This document shows, piece after piece, positions 28,701 to 40,600 of a DNA stretch of 64,000 nt. A program made the translations under genes and the position numbers. The DNA lies in the NCBI GenBank assembly GCA_013365325.1, contig JABVXV010000187.1, forward strand, positions 56,845-120,844, in the 5' to 3' direction. The stretch is from Dipetalonema caudispina (taxonomy: Eukaryota; Nematoda; Chromadorea; Rhabditida; Onchocercidae). The notes beneath the pieces are model-generated. The model did not search any database, was not told the DNA's origin, and saw only the letters and a list, made by a program, of their open reading frames with translations. How positions within the stretch are numbered: position 1 is the first letter of the stretch; the number at the start of each line of letters is the position of its first letter.

Positions 28701-30633
28701 TTGATATAATTTATGATATTTTTGCAATCTATTTATTCAATAACATTAAATTTCCGAGAATTTTCCTTTTTTTTCAATACCACAAAGAGTTTTATCAAAT
28801 AAGATAGGAATTTATTCCGTTAAATTCATTGCACATCTTTTTTATTATCACATCAAAATCATCGTTTCAGTAATGGAACTTATATATGCAAAGATTATTC
28901 CGCAAGGAAATTTGTTGATATCGAACCGGTTGAAATTAATGATCCTAAAGTTCGTTCTGTTGGTAGAAATTTCCGATTTTCTGAATTCCAGAAATATTAA
29001 GATTTTCAACACTAATTACCGAAGCTACATTAAATAATTAGAAAATTTTCACATTCTCTATGATACTGAATGCTTGCTTTTATCAGACAGTTCATTTTAT
29101 GTCAGTATCAGATTAAAATGTAAACGAAAAGTGGAAATTTATTTCCACTTGAATAATTGAATTTTTTGGGAAAGTCGATAAAAATTTAGGAAGTTAACTA
29201 GAGTGATGTGAATAAACTAGCTGAAATCATAATATTTAAAAATAGAACACATTTCTGAAAATGCTGCATTGATTACAGTGTGAGAAATGTATTGCTTAAT
29301 TATTTTTAACGTTTGATGCAACAAACTTTTAAGTACTTCTTACAATTAATTAATTTTTGAAAATAAAGTTACTTTCTGTGTTACAATTACGGTTGATTCG
29401 CTATTTTCCAACAATTTCTTCGAAATCTTATCACTGGAAGAATGTTTTGTGTAACATTTTGAATATACATGATTGAATTTATTCTTTCAGTTGTTGCAAT
29501 CCGTAACCGCACATATTCCGCTAAAAAAACCTCATCTTTTCATCTGTACGTTGATGCATAATGCTGTAGGGAAACAAGTGGAACTTCTTTTGAATGCTGA
29601 TTCAGAAACTGATCGTGAACGATGGCTATCGGCATTAAGACCACCTGCCGTATTAAAATATTTATTCTTTAATTTCATTTATCCTATATTTTCTCGAAAT
29701 TCTATTTGAAAACTATCCAAGGATCGAAAGATTCTGTCTTGCTACTTAAAATTGACTTCATTGCAGTGTACCAATCCGGAAGAAAAAATTTATGCTGATT
29801 GGGATTGCCCACAAGCTGTTGCTGTGCATCGGTATTCCCCAGGACAAGAAGACGAGTTACCGTTGGAGAAAGGCGATTTAATCAATATACTACGTAAAAT
29901 GCCAGACGGTCATTAATTTAATTTAATTAGATTAGTAAATAATTAATAATCATCGACAGTTCCTAAATAGAAAAGAGCTGGATGAATGAATACCATTATT
30001 TCATTATTTCAGGTTGGTTTTATGGAGAAAGAATTCGTGATTGGTACAGTGGCTGGTTTCCATCTTCATATGTTCAGCAAGTAGTTGTCGTTTGTTAATT
30101 TTGGACGAAAGATTATTGAAGTGAAATTCTTCCGAAGAAAAAACATTTTCCAGGAATTCTTAGGATTGAAAAATATGAAATGACATTTCCTGTTGATATT
30201 ACGTTGTTCATTTAAGAAAACTAGAGATTTCAATGATCTAAAGAAATTTTTTACTTTATTTTGTTTTTTACCTTTTATGTTTAAAGATAATTTGCAAAAA
30301 AAAAAAACGAAACTTCTTAGGTACTCAATGATCATGTTCGAGCAAAAAATTATCGGCAGCGTTTACGTGTCATTCAGGTTATTTTTATTATTTTTTCCTA
30401 TAAATCCATCAATGATTGAAATGGAAATTTAAATGCCAGTTAACCAAATGAAAATTCCTGGAATCTTAACGTTTTTTTTTTTTTTTTTTCAAAATTCATT
30501 TATTGTTTAGGCAGCTGCTGATTTTCGTTTCCATCAAAAACAGATGAAAATGGGAGCTGAAGAAAATGCTCACCATCTGATGGAGCGATTTCGTCGGTTG
30601 AGCAACACGAAAAGTACGCTAAATAGTTTATAA
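13749..30633 (+). CDS. Ephexin-type Rho guanine nucleotide exchange factor (DH-PH-SH3)
   Basis: Predicted GEF that activates Rho-family GTPases at the membrane or cytoskeleton, like vertebrate ephexins (NGEF, ARHGEF5/15/16/19/26) and C. elegans ephx-1. Exons: 13749-13891, 14785-14866, 15383-15501, 20683-21429, 21731-21830, 21918-21991, 22675-22810, 23641-23754, 24568-24796, 24921-25052, 25197-25387, 25575-25672, 25778-25901, 26003-26164, 26576-26723, 26805-26892, 27239-27391, 27553-27757, 28164-28261, 28393-28554, 28871-28949, 29491-29649, 29767-29908, 30013-30080, 30321-30377, 30511-30633. All phases agree, giving 1310 aa. The N-terminal ~810 residues are polar, with RPKPPPPVKPA, KMKPPPPPIQ and a tyrosine motif DEMYEEIEQ. 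The family hallmark before DH is LWCELPE then KLQEAYFEVITSEASYLRS; DH spans ~827-1020 with FLMLPMQRVTRYPLL. PH spans ~1045-1181, ending DRERWLSALRPP. SH3 spans ~1191-1251 (LPLEKGDLINIL, GWFPSSYV). A conserved tail follows (NDHVRAKNYRQRLRVI). Additional upstream coding exons are possible, because the first exon's frame is open back to 13703. Confidence 0.88.
15502..20682 (+). other. Long intron 3 of the ephexin-like gene
   Basis: This 5.2 kb intron separates the third coding exon from the large 747-nt proline-rich exon. It holds the (AT)n repeat at 19736-19785 and an unassigned 85-codon plus-strand open frame at 19318-19575 that does not fit the ephexin phase. An internal promoter for a shorter isoform could lie here, but I see no specific signal for one. 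Confidence 0.55.
19736..19785. repeat. (AT)n microsatellite
   Basis: A run of about 50 nt of uninterrupted AT dinucleotides inside ephexin intron 3. It is fully self-complementary and probably length-variable between isolates. Confidence 0.95.
22096..22317 (+). other. Possible alternative terminal exon of the ephexin-like gene
   Basis: The acceptor GCTTACTTAG at 22086-22095 is followed by 73 open codons beginning MKTLAPSESEQMKKM and ending in TAG. A GC-type donor (TCT|GCAAGT) at 21995/21996, four bases beyond the model's donor, would join in phase 0. That would give a protein of roughly 500 residues keeping the proline-rich N-terminus but lacking DH, PH and SH3. Beyond the stop, other frames stay open to about 22510, including one reading TKMVPGRWTAIKKTVLNVHC, so a decayed exon or extra isoform is also possible. 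Confidence 0.3.
26724..26804 (+). other. Non-canonical GC-AG intron, 81 nt, inside DH domain
   Basis: The exon ends ...ATGCTCG followed by GCAAGTTTTT, and the acceptor is AAATTTCCAG. The interval is a multiple of three with no stop, so the frame stays open if it is retained. Removing it places FMAAPEML directly before GSKRPSSVISNEERKQLFSN, close to the usual spacing between the first DH helix region and LFSN in ephexins. Retention would insert 27 residues there. Splicing is therefore preferred. Confidence 0.6.
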
Positions 30634-30736
30634 TCATATCAGACTTGTTAGAAAATGTTGATTTTTACCATCTATCATGTCACGCATTTTGTTTTTTACT
30701 GATCGATAAGAGCGAAGTGATAAAGAGGAATTTAAG

Positions 30737-30742
30737 AATAAA
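30737..30742 (+). terminator. Candidate poly(A) signal of ephexin-like gene
   Basis: AATAAA lies about 104 nt after the TAA stop at 30631-30633, a normal distance for a nematode 3' UTR. No second consensus hexamer was noted close by. Confidence 0.5.
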
Positions 30743-33143
30743 GCCAAATAATTAAGGGAACATGTTCATTGAGAGAATAGGTACTATTGTTCGAATTCCT
30801 CATAGCTATGAGATTTTTATCTATCATTGAAAAAGATTTCGAACCTACTCAATAGGTTATCGGTAAATGTTAGGCGATTTGATTGAATTGGATGAAACGG
30901 CTTGATGGATATATCATCTTCTTTATAGACGATGCAAATAGTGCTGCATACTTGTATCATCACTAATTATTGTTGAATTGAAAGCTCTCAAAGAGTATTG
31001 TAATTAATCACTTCAAGATCTCTGATTATCATTTATTCCTTATGACTATTTGTTGAAATTCGCAAAATTTTTAGTATTTTTTCTCTTCTATAACTTATTT
31101 TATACGAACTTATCGTGTCTTCATATGTTCAACCCTGCCATAGCTACTGTCATTTCATATAATCCCATTCAAACCGGACATTACAATTTGTTAGCCTTGA
31201 GGTGACCATTAAATTAATTGTTGATCATTAATGTTGTTATTAAACTTAAAATGATTTAAATGTGAAAGTGTATTTTGAAATGGTGAATGGGTAGTTTCTT
31301 CAAATACGTCGTAAGTAATGTTTAACTGAGGTATTATTTAAATAAATATATTTCCTTGCTCATTCATCACATACATATCGTTCTTCACATCTTGTCCAAT
31401 TTTTCTGCTGCCAAAATTTCACTTTTAAATGAATGCTTCATGAGACTTTTGCATTATGCATGTACGTAAGTCTGTGAATTTAATTAAGTTTATTACACTT
31501 TACAAATGCAATATCATTGCCTTCATTATCGATATTAAAAAAATTTAGCATTACAGCCCTTTATCATTTATTTATCAACTCTTTATCAGTTTTCGTGTAA
31601 GAATAATATCAGGATTAAAATGCTGTTTTATTTATGTTGAACACTAATAATTAAAGTACAAAATACGTTTTTTGTTAGCAGGTTCCGGAAATTATTGATG
31701 AAGAAATAAAATTATCACTAGTTTAAACGGATGTTGCAAATCAGAGATTATGTCGAAAAAGATAGTTAATGTTTTGATTTTCTAGCAAATGCTTTCCAAT
31801 AGCTCCGGAGTTCCGGAATTAAGTAGCAAGACATGTAACGTCAGTATTTGCTTAAATCAAGAAAGTGCTAAAAGTTAAGGTTAAGTAGACATCACACAAA
31901 CAGCAATACATTCCAAAGAAGAAATGATAAAATGAATTTAATCAAAATGATAAAAAGAGAATTTGCAGTTTATGTACACAATGAAAGATTAATCCTCGCA
32001 GAATGTGCGCAGCTATGAGAGTGCAGTACACAAAGCAAATTTGCAATATCATATCGTTTCATGGCTAGAAAGACAGTGATGCAAAGTAAGGCCAGACAAT
32101 TTATGGGCTGAATAATCGAGGGTTAGTGTATGGGCTTAATAATAATAGCTTAATAAAGTTTATATTACCTTTTGGCTCTTGCAATACTTTTTCCTCACTG
32201 TTGCAGCAAATCTTCCCCTTTACTACTGTTTATTGATATTAATAAATTTAACCGGAAATTATTAATAAAAAATTCTATGATTTAATTAATTGCTAATATT
32301 TACGTGAAGAATAAAAAGTATACTCGCAGTTTTTGGGGAATGCAAACATTTTGGATTAGTACAATTTTTTTTTTTTTTCTCTGAAATTGTGTATTACTAA
32401 AAAGAAAATGACGACGATGGCAGCAAAAGAGATTGTACTATTTTGTGCGAATTCAAATTTGGCTTAATGAATTTTTGAATATTTTCCTCAATTTCTAATA
32501 TAGTAAATTTCGTAAAAATATAAAAGATAAAATATTCTGTCCTTCAATGCCATCCATGTAAATAAAAAGTACGGAAAAGATGCAAATTTTGCGGAAAATA
32601 GGTAAATATCAGTTACATATACTTTAAGAAGCTTTTTTTAACTTGATAATTTACCAACTTCGATAAAAATTTTTTCTTTTCGAAGTAATAATTTCGAATA
32701 AAGAACTGAAATTGTTTGTTTCAATTTTTTATTTTCCTTCATTTACTATAAAATTGTGGAAAACGAAATTCTTCAAATGTATATATTTGTTTGTTTGTAT
32801 GCAACGAAGTTGAATAACTGTCTTTTTTTCCTTAGTAAGTTTGAATTTTGCAATAAAAACTATGAGAAAATTTTAAAACCGGTGAGCAAGATAACAAGTG
32901 CAGCAATTGCTGCCATCAAAAAGAATATTGCCGTTATGCCTGATATCACCATGCATGTCTTTTGCGCAGTTGTATATTTGGCCTCTAAAAACTTATCATT
33001 TCGAAAATTTTCGAACATTTGCGATCAGATTGCAATTTGTTACTTAAGAATTTTGATAGAGCAATATAAATTCATTCTGAATTAGTGGAGTTAAAATTAA
33101 TCCTTTCAAGTTTTCAATATCTGTATCTGTCTACTTGATCATT
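30743..33143. other. Intergenic region
   Basis: The sequence between the end of the ephexin-like transcript and the 3' end of the small minus-strand gene is AT-rich. The longest open frame is 109 codons on the plus strand at 32756-33085; it has no recognised motif and is T-rich at its start. I see no exon chain or RNA gene here. Confidence 0.4.
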
Positions 33144-33810
33144 TTAATCTTCTTCATACTGAAAATAGTACCTACCTTCTTCTTCATCGTCGGTTCCCTG
33201 AATAACAATAACATTTTTGGAATGGAAAATTTTAAAAAAATTAAAATGAAAATACAAATGAGAAAATAACTTTAAGCATTGTAAGGGAAAGGTAATGAGA
33301 AAGTTATTTTTAATACCCAAAAATAGATCCGACGAACTTAAGAACAAAAATGAAACTAAAACGAAAATGTATTGGAAAAATTAGCGCCAAAAAATAGTCT
33401 ACAAACCTTTTTTGATGTCTTTTTTCCTGTTCCTTTAGTGCCTTGAAATAGCAAAATTACTTTAGTGTAGAAAAAAACTTTAGATATCCTACTTTTAGTG
33501 CACATTTACAAATCTTAGTATAAGGCTAAGAGCTCATAAATCATTTGTTTTCTCATCTATGGATTAATTTAAATCGAAATGTATCTTGAAATTAGCAACT
33601 TATTTTGATAAAAGAAAACGAACCTAACGAACCTATCTGAGCAGATTTTAATTCTGTTCGGTCTTGTGCAGATTGACCTGGAAAAGTTGGTGAAAAGAAT
33701 TGTGGTGCTTGAGGTGGTGGTGGTGGTAGAGCATTTGCTGGTCCCAGATCTTCGTATTTATCACCCATCTGAAATGTAAGCTTCATCCCGTTTTGTAATT
33801 CTTCACTCAT
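33144..33810 (-). CDS. Small proline-rich/acidic-tail protein, three exons
   Basis: I do not recognise this protein. Exons on the minus strand are 33810-33633, 33441-33407 and 33197-33144, and they join in phase to 88 codons plus stop. The sequence starts MSEELQNGMKLTFQMGDKYE, continues through a PPPPPQAP stretch and a short Lys/Gly-rich linker (GTKGTGKKTSKK), and ends in an acidic tail (TDDEEEGRYYFQYEED). Donors are GTTCGT and GTTTGT; acceptors are TATTTCAAG and TTATTCAG. An in-frame ATG at 33768 directly follows TTACATTTCAG, so a 74-residue form with trans-splicing at that site is an alternative start. There is no signal peptide or membrane segment. The composition suggests a flexible intracellular adaptor or nuclear peptide, but that is a guess. 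Confidence 0.5.
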
Positions 33811-36175
33811 AACACTTGAAAATTTTATGTGAATGAAATTTAAATCATTTCGAAATCATAACTCCGTTGTATATCACAAAAGATGAGTGAATGGTAATCA
33901 ACCAACCGCTTCTCTTGCCGATAGTAAAAGTTCTAAATTTTTTTATTTTGCTCGATAATTATATTCTACCTTATTTCATGATAACATTCACTGCAAATTT
34001 ACATATTAAGTACACGAAAAAATTGAGTGTAAAATGAAACAAACAAAAGGAATAAAAAAGAAACAGTAATGAAGAGAAGAAGAAAATTGAAAGGTGAAAG
34101 GAGGAGAATAAAAGATGAAATGTTTATTTATTGAATTATTAAATGATTACTTCTGTAAGTCCCTTAGAATTGTTTATTGTTCATGAATGAGCAAAGATAT
34201 GTGGAATTTAATTTTTCCTTCATTGCACTTATTTCCGTTCTATCTTTCCTTTGAAGTGAATGTTATCTCCGCCATCCATATGTATTATGTTCACTTACAA
34301 AATAAATGAGGCCTGAATCCTTTGTCCAACCCTCTCGTCATGCCTATTTCTTCCCAGTTGTGCTTCTCTCTTATATTCACTTTCGTTTTCAATAATTTTC
34401 AACAAGGATTACTATCAGTACCTTTCTCTTCCAATAAATTCTTTTCATATCATTTTTTAAATTCTCCAAAAAGTCTGATTATTTTTGAAATTCAATAAAA
34501 TAAAATATCATTGATGAGAAATAAACAAACTCATAACCATTTAATTTTAATAAGTGAAAGATAACAAGAAATTTTTGAGAAATTTGTTTTTTTTCAAAAA
34601 TTTGAATTCCAGAAAATTGGAAGATGTTTAGGAAACGTTTAAACTTTCTGCTAAGGAATTTGTTATTCACCTGTTAATACTTTGTAGAAATGATTATAAC
34701 TAAGCTTTTTGTACCCAATGATCTAGCAATTTTTTCTAACCTTTGAGCATATAATTTACTGCTTTTCCTTTTAATTCATTTTGTATTTCAAATTCATACG
34801 TTAACACTCATCCCTAAAATGGGTTGTAAAATGTTACTGAAAATGAATAAAAAGAATTTCCCATAGTGATATTAGCTTTCTATGATAAGAGAGAATATCA
34901 CTCTGCGCTTCTGATCTCTTAACCGTTAAGACTTAATAATGATTCCATACTATCTGAATCTGTCTTGTCAAAATTCTGAAGTCGTGATAGTAAATATTCA
35001 TGACTTTTTTAATTGAAATTATTGATAACATTTACAATTTATCTAATTCAAATTAGAAATTAAGATCTAAATTTAAGTGAAATTAAAATTTGGAGTAGAA
35101 TCGAATTTACTTTTATAGTTTTTACATATAAACTATGAAATCGTCATCATAATTTACCTGACCAATAAAACTTTTTATCATTGAACCACTGAAAATCGTA
35201 ATCCTTTAACGTCTAAAATTAACTGTACTTCATTTGTATAATATATCCAATTTACCTGTACAAACACATCATTTCCATTTTTTGATTATATCATTTTTCA
35301 AATTTTTAAAACATTTATGTTACTGTTTCGATCAGATCAGATTTTATGTAAAATAAACAATACAATAGTTAATGAAAATCATAATCTATAGATCGCTTAA
35401 CTACTTGAAATTATCAACCTTCATGCTAAATCAATTCCCTATTTTAAAATTAATATTTCAATTTCTCTTCCAATCTTTTTATTAGTAACTACAATTGATA
35501 GTAATGATAATGAATTGTTATTTCATTATCATTACTATTAATTGTAGTATAAAAATCTTTCGAGTACAGTAATATACTCATATGGTTCTCATACTTTTCG
35601 CATTATTAATATGAAATCGTTTTATTTAATTTATTACAGATTTTGACTCATCAATGTATATAAATTCATCAATTTACGTTCCTAAGACAATCTTTTTCAC
35701 TTTTTGCTTCTTTCCATTTGTATATTTGATTCAGTAAGAATTATCGAAACCTCAATGAATAATTAATAGAATTATACAAGTAAATATCACTCCATTTCAT
35801 TGTTATTCGTAAATAAAAAACGGGAAAATTCTGTAATTTGATTCATTGAAAACGGAAGACAAAAAGGATGACATTTTTTAATTTATTAATTAACCATTGA
35901 TGTACCAATTTATGTACATTTTGTGAATAAAAAAGACAGTAAAAATTATTTGAATCTTTGATTACTTTAATTAAATATTAAATTACTTATTTTTCACACC
36001 CCTCTTCAAAATAACTTTACTTAACATGGATTATTAACATTTTCTATCACTTTATTACCATATGTTTTACGATTAAAGTGTGTAATTTGATAGGCTTATT
36101 TAACCTTTAATTATTTTTTAACTATAAATTTCTTCAATTAACCTAACTTTTGCTTGAAATCACTTATGAATTTCA
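33811..36175. other. Intergenic region between divergent small genes
   Basis: This AT-rich region lies upstream of both the small minus-strand gene and the secreted-peptide gene, so it probably holds their promoters. On the minus strand an untranslated or alternative 5' exon ending TTTATTTT|GTAAGTGA near 34295 is possible. The only distinct structure is the hairpin at 35489-35547. Confidence 0.4.
35489..35547. repeat. Near-perfect 26-bp inverted repeat with 7-nt loop
   Basis: The left arm 35489-35514 pairs with the right arm 35522-35547 along 26 positions, with one mismatch that becomes a G-U wobble in RNA. The loop is TTGTTAT. The 59-nt size and stem length are compatible with a microRNA-like precursor, but near-perfect arms also fit a short foldback element. 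Confidence 0.8.
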
Positions 36176-36223
36176 GAGGATTTGTTGCTTCTATTGCCAT
36201 CTTCAAGTTCGCAAAGCAATAAA

Positions 36224-36764
36224 ATGTCAAAATTGACATCGCAAAGAATTGGTATTTTCTTCCTTCCATGGTTGCTTTCGATTGTTGTAAACTACTCAAC
36301 AGCTACAGTAAGTTCTTCCCTTTATCTCCATAATGAAATTGAAAACTGTTAAATTTTGAATAAGAAACTTTAAAGTAAAACAGTTTTGTAGGTATAATAG
36401 CTTGTTAATTTGTAATTATCTTTAACTTATTATATTTAGGGCATAGCGCAGAATAATTTCGTATTACGAACTCTAATTCTAATGTAATATAAGAAATGCA
36501 TCGATAAGTTCTCAGTTAAAAGACTCATTATCAAATTTTATTTCGATTTTTCAAAACAGTGATATATTTTCTACAAGAATTTCAACAATCTGCACAACAC
36601 TTCAGGTTTTAAACAGATTTTACCACTTTGGTAATGATGGTATCGTTGATGATGATGATGGAGCAGCACGATGGTTCTTCGCCAAACCTGCACTTGTAAT
36701 CGCCAAAAAGCAAATGAGTGAACGAGTTGTTAATTCACTCCTAAGAAATGCATGGATTGGCTAA
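36224..36764 (+). CDS. Putative amidated neuropeptide precursor, 80 aa
   Basis: Two exons, 36224-36307 and 36606-36764, are joined through a GTAAGT donor and a CACTTCAG acceptor in phase 0. A TGAATTTCAG site ending at 36177, some 46 nt before the ATG, is a likely trans-splice acceptor. The product begins with a signal-peptide-like segment (MSKLTSQRIGIFFLPWLLSI) with cleavage expected near residues 25-28. It continues with an acidic spacer (NDGIVDDDDG), then a Lys-Lys site, and ends QMSERVVNSLLRNAWIG. Cleavage after Lys-Lys and conversion of the terminal Gly would yield a 16-residue peptide amide. There are no cysteines, which excludes an insulin-like peptide. The core VVNSLL resembles the PDF family (for example INSLL in Drosophila PDF and VVNHIL in C. 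elegans PDF-2), but the spacing differs by one residue, so this is only suggestive. It could instead be another secreted peptide. Confidence 0.5.
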
Positions 36765-37611
36765 TTTGTAAACTTCGCCAGGTTTGAATCATTAATTTGC
36801 ATTGAGTTTGTTTATGTAAACATTCGAATGCAATTTTTGATTCAAAATCTACCTGGTAAGATAATCATTTATTATGTAAGAATGCATCAAATTCAATCTT
36901 TTTTGTTTATTTTTTCCTTTTTATTGAAGAACCAATAATTTGCATGTTTATGGGACTGTTATTTCAATACTTTTCCTTTCTTTTTATATTCAACCGAAAT
37001 TTGAAAATCAAAGGAAATTCCAAAACTCACTTAATTGCTGCTTTTTCAGCCATAAAATTCAGATTTAAGTTCTTCGATTAAATTCAAGAGATTTTTAAAA
37101 TTTTTAAACATCCACGCACAAACAGCAAAGACTAATGATTTTTCTGATGTTTAGAGAACTATCGTTTTTAATTACAAAGATAGTATAATCACTGAATTTA
37201 ATAAATTTTAAGGTCAGCTTACATTTCTAGACAGATATCTTGCATACCAAACTATAGAAGTATAAATGATTTCTGTTTTACATTTCCGAAAATTCATCCT
37301 ATAATAAAAGTATTTGTCCCATGGCAATATTTTCTTAAAGTTAGACTGTTCCACACTTATCAAATTGTGTTTGTTTTAAAAGTCCTTAAGAATTCTTATG
37401 ATAATTTGCTAGAATAATCCATTTAAACAACAAACAAGTATATATAGTACAATCAAATAGCATCTAGCAAGTTTGAATTTACAGGAATAAATTTTTGGAA
37501 CTAAAATCAAAGTTTTAGAAAAAATTAAGCATTAGGCATAAAATAAGTCATATAATATTATGTCAAGTGACATAAATTTCATGTCTTTTGACAGTTTCTC
37601 AATCAGAAAGT

Positions 37612-40600
37612 TCATTCTCGATTTCCTTGAATTCGATACTGTAAGGAAGTAATTTCTGCTCTCGCGCAAAGGATTTGTAGTTGAGCCCTGTCTTTCTCAC
37701 TTTGCTTCATTTTCTGGCTAGTTAAAGTTAATTGAATGCGGAGTTCAGATATTTGTTGCTTCCACTATAATCTTGGAAAACTAAAGTTAGTACCACTGAG
37801 GAGTAAGATAGAAAGAATTCGAGAAATTAGTATAGTTTGGTTTAATCTACTTAAAACCTAACGTCTATTATGTTCTTCTCTCTTAAGCTAGAAGCTAGTA
37901 AATTTTCCAAACTTTACCCTGAAATTAAATTAGGGCTCATTTAATTTCAAGACCTTCAAATGTATTCTCAAAAATTTTTCGAGAATTTTAAATTTAACTT
38001 CTCAAAGAAATATGCTTACCATACATAATAAGTTTCGCAGTAACTGTATCTTGTTTTCCGTACTCTTCAATTCATTTTGCACATCGATAATACAATCGGT
38101 GTCAACGGAAATGGACGAGATGCTATGAGAGAAAGAGAGAGTGAGGTAAAAAATTCAACTTTCAAAAGGATCTCCAATTTTGAAAGAAATTAGACTTTTA
38201 AATGATTTTCCAGCATTAAATCCTTGAGATCTTTTTTGCTATGCTTACGTAGTTGTTACACTTTCGTAAGCATAGCAAAAAAGATCTCAAATTATTGAAT
38301 AATTTGGAATGAATTGAGTTTAAGTACTTACTTCAGCTTTTTTCCAGTTCCGGCCAAACATTTTGTTTCATAAAATTCATTGCACAAATGAAGCAATTGT
38401 TCTTTCAAATTATTGATAAGTTTTTGGTTTTTTCTAGACCTTAAATTAGAAATTTTAGTATCGTTGAAATAAGTCAAGGATGGATTATTTTAAAACTTTG
38501 AAAGTTACAAATTGCAGAAAAAATGGCTTTGATAATCAAAGAACTCTAACACTGCCTATAGAATAGATTACCAGTCTAGGCCTATTTTGTAACATAGAGT
38601 TATTTCACGAATTACTAAGGATCCCCACAGTGGCAGTAATTTGTTCCAATTAAACTTAATGAGTCAGAACAATATTCATCATTTCTTGTAGGCCGAGTAA
38701 AATTGCAGGGAAAAAACGAACCTAATTTTAGCGCAAACAATTTCTTCTTTCAAGCAATTAATAGCATTGTTTATTTTCATCACTTCACATTCCCTATCGT
38801 TAAATCCATACTTCTCTTGGGAATGCAACAAACTTTTAGTGTATTTAAGCATCTTTTTAGATCTGGAACTTTTTAGTTGAGAAATACAAACTAAATGAAT
38901 TTTCCTGCAAAAATGTGGAACTTCTATTTTAGGAAAGAATTTACGCCAAAATAATAGAAACTGGAAAAGAAAGTAGAAAAGTATAAGCATTTTATATCGC
39001 TTCTCCAACAGACCTCTGAAGAAAATGTTTCATTCATTTTCGAAAATCATCATGAAGAAAAAAAAGTGCTCTCGAATGAAGTATCACAAAATGGATAAGA
39101 CAAATTAGTGGATAAGACTTTTTGTGGTATCCGAGAGATGACAAATGTCCATCGTGGAAACCGCTCAAAAGTTAGCATGATCTAAAGAAACTGCTTACTC
39201 TGTACTAGCAGTATCATAAGGTAAGAAAAAGGCAAGTATAATAGATCAATTAAGTTAAATTATCAGATGGATAAATAGTAGAAGCAAAAGCATAAATTCG
39301 TCAATATAAAATTTAATTATTACTTGAAAGTAATAATACTCTGTAAATTATCAAAATCCGCAAATTTTATTATGTAATGCTTTCATGTTGTCATTTATGA
39401 ACCAAAATTATCTCAACAGTTTCATTTCCTTTCGTACGGAGTTCGAGATTCCTGATCCGGTATTCTGACTATCGATAGAATGCATCAAATATAGCTCATG
39501 GATGGATGTTGAAAATAATTCACGAAACAAACGAAGATATAATTATTTTCGAAAACTTTGTTGCAACTATAGCATCGGTTAAAATCTTGTAATATTTCAG
39601 TTTTGTTGGAAATCCCACTTAAGCCATTATTTTGAGTTTTTCAAAAATATGAGTGCAGTGAAGTTCATGAGGAAATAATTGCTAGCTTAGTTTAATTGGG
39701 AGAATTTATAAAACAAATGAAGAACTTTCCATGTGAAATGATCAAATGAACAATTATTTTTTTTTTATAAAATTTAGATTAAAAATTCAAAAGAACCAGA
39801 AAAAAACATATCAAAATCCGAATAAATATGCTGCTTGAAAGAAAAATTTCTCACAATCTAAAAAAAAATATGATTATTTTTAATAATACGAATTGTATTT
39901 GAAATGAAAATTTTGCAGAAAAAAACGAAATAAAAGAAAGATAAGTGTGGAAGATATTGAAAGATGTATCCTCATCATAACTTCATACATTTTAAAAAGA
40001 GCACTAGCAGTTTAGAAAGTTCAGAAATAGCTAGGATAAATGGAGACAATTAAGTGGATATGGCAGTGAAGCAATGAAATTGACAAGTAATAATCAAGCA
40101 ATAGCAATAAAATTCAAAAAAAAAAAAAAAAGAAAAGACTCATTTTTTGTTATAATAAGTATTTTCTGACATGAATTGGAAGAAATTTTAGAACATATAA
40201 TTATGATTTAAAAATGAATTGCTGCAATGAAGTACCTTGCTTGATTAGGTCAAATTTAATAGAAAAGAAAATGAAGTTAAATAGTATTTTTGTAAGTTAG
40301 CTGTAAATTAAAAGGATAAAAGACGGTTGGAAAAGAAATTATGTAACAGACGAATCGTTTATTAGAAAAAGACAACGCATTTCCTTTATAATTAACAGGT
40401 AGCTTGAATTTTTGAGCATTTTTGGGATAAATTCAAATTGATAACTTAAACCAAAATACTGACGGAAAATCAGTGAATATTCAAATGGATTCAAATTGGG
40501 TCGTTGTCATTCCGGTCGTCAGTATGAATCCTTACTATTGCAGGAACCGAATTTAAACCATCTTAAGAACAGAAAAGGTATCAAATACAACGAGAGGTGA

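Noticed and set aside
29110..29131. Small palindrome AAGTGGAAAT-TT-ATTTCCACTT in an ephexin intron
   Set aside because: A 10-bp stem is within expectation for local palindromes in AT-rich DNA and is not linked to a splice site or gene end.
32756..33085. 109-codon plus-strand open frame
   Set aside because: No splice context or motif, T-rich beginning, and many Phe/Ile/Asn codons as expected from AT-rich noncoding DNA. Not excluded, but unsupported.
38863..39008. Hydrophobic N-terminal extension of the coiled-coil exon (LILFYFLFQFLLFW)
   Set aside because: It is open in frame, but it is T-rich intron-like sequence preceding a usable CCAG acceptor at 38863. The exon is taken to start at 38862.
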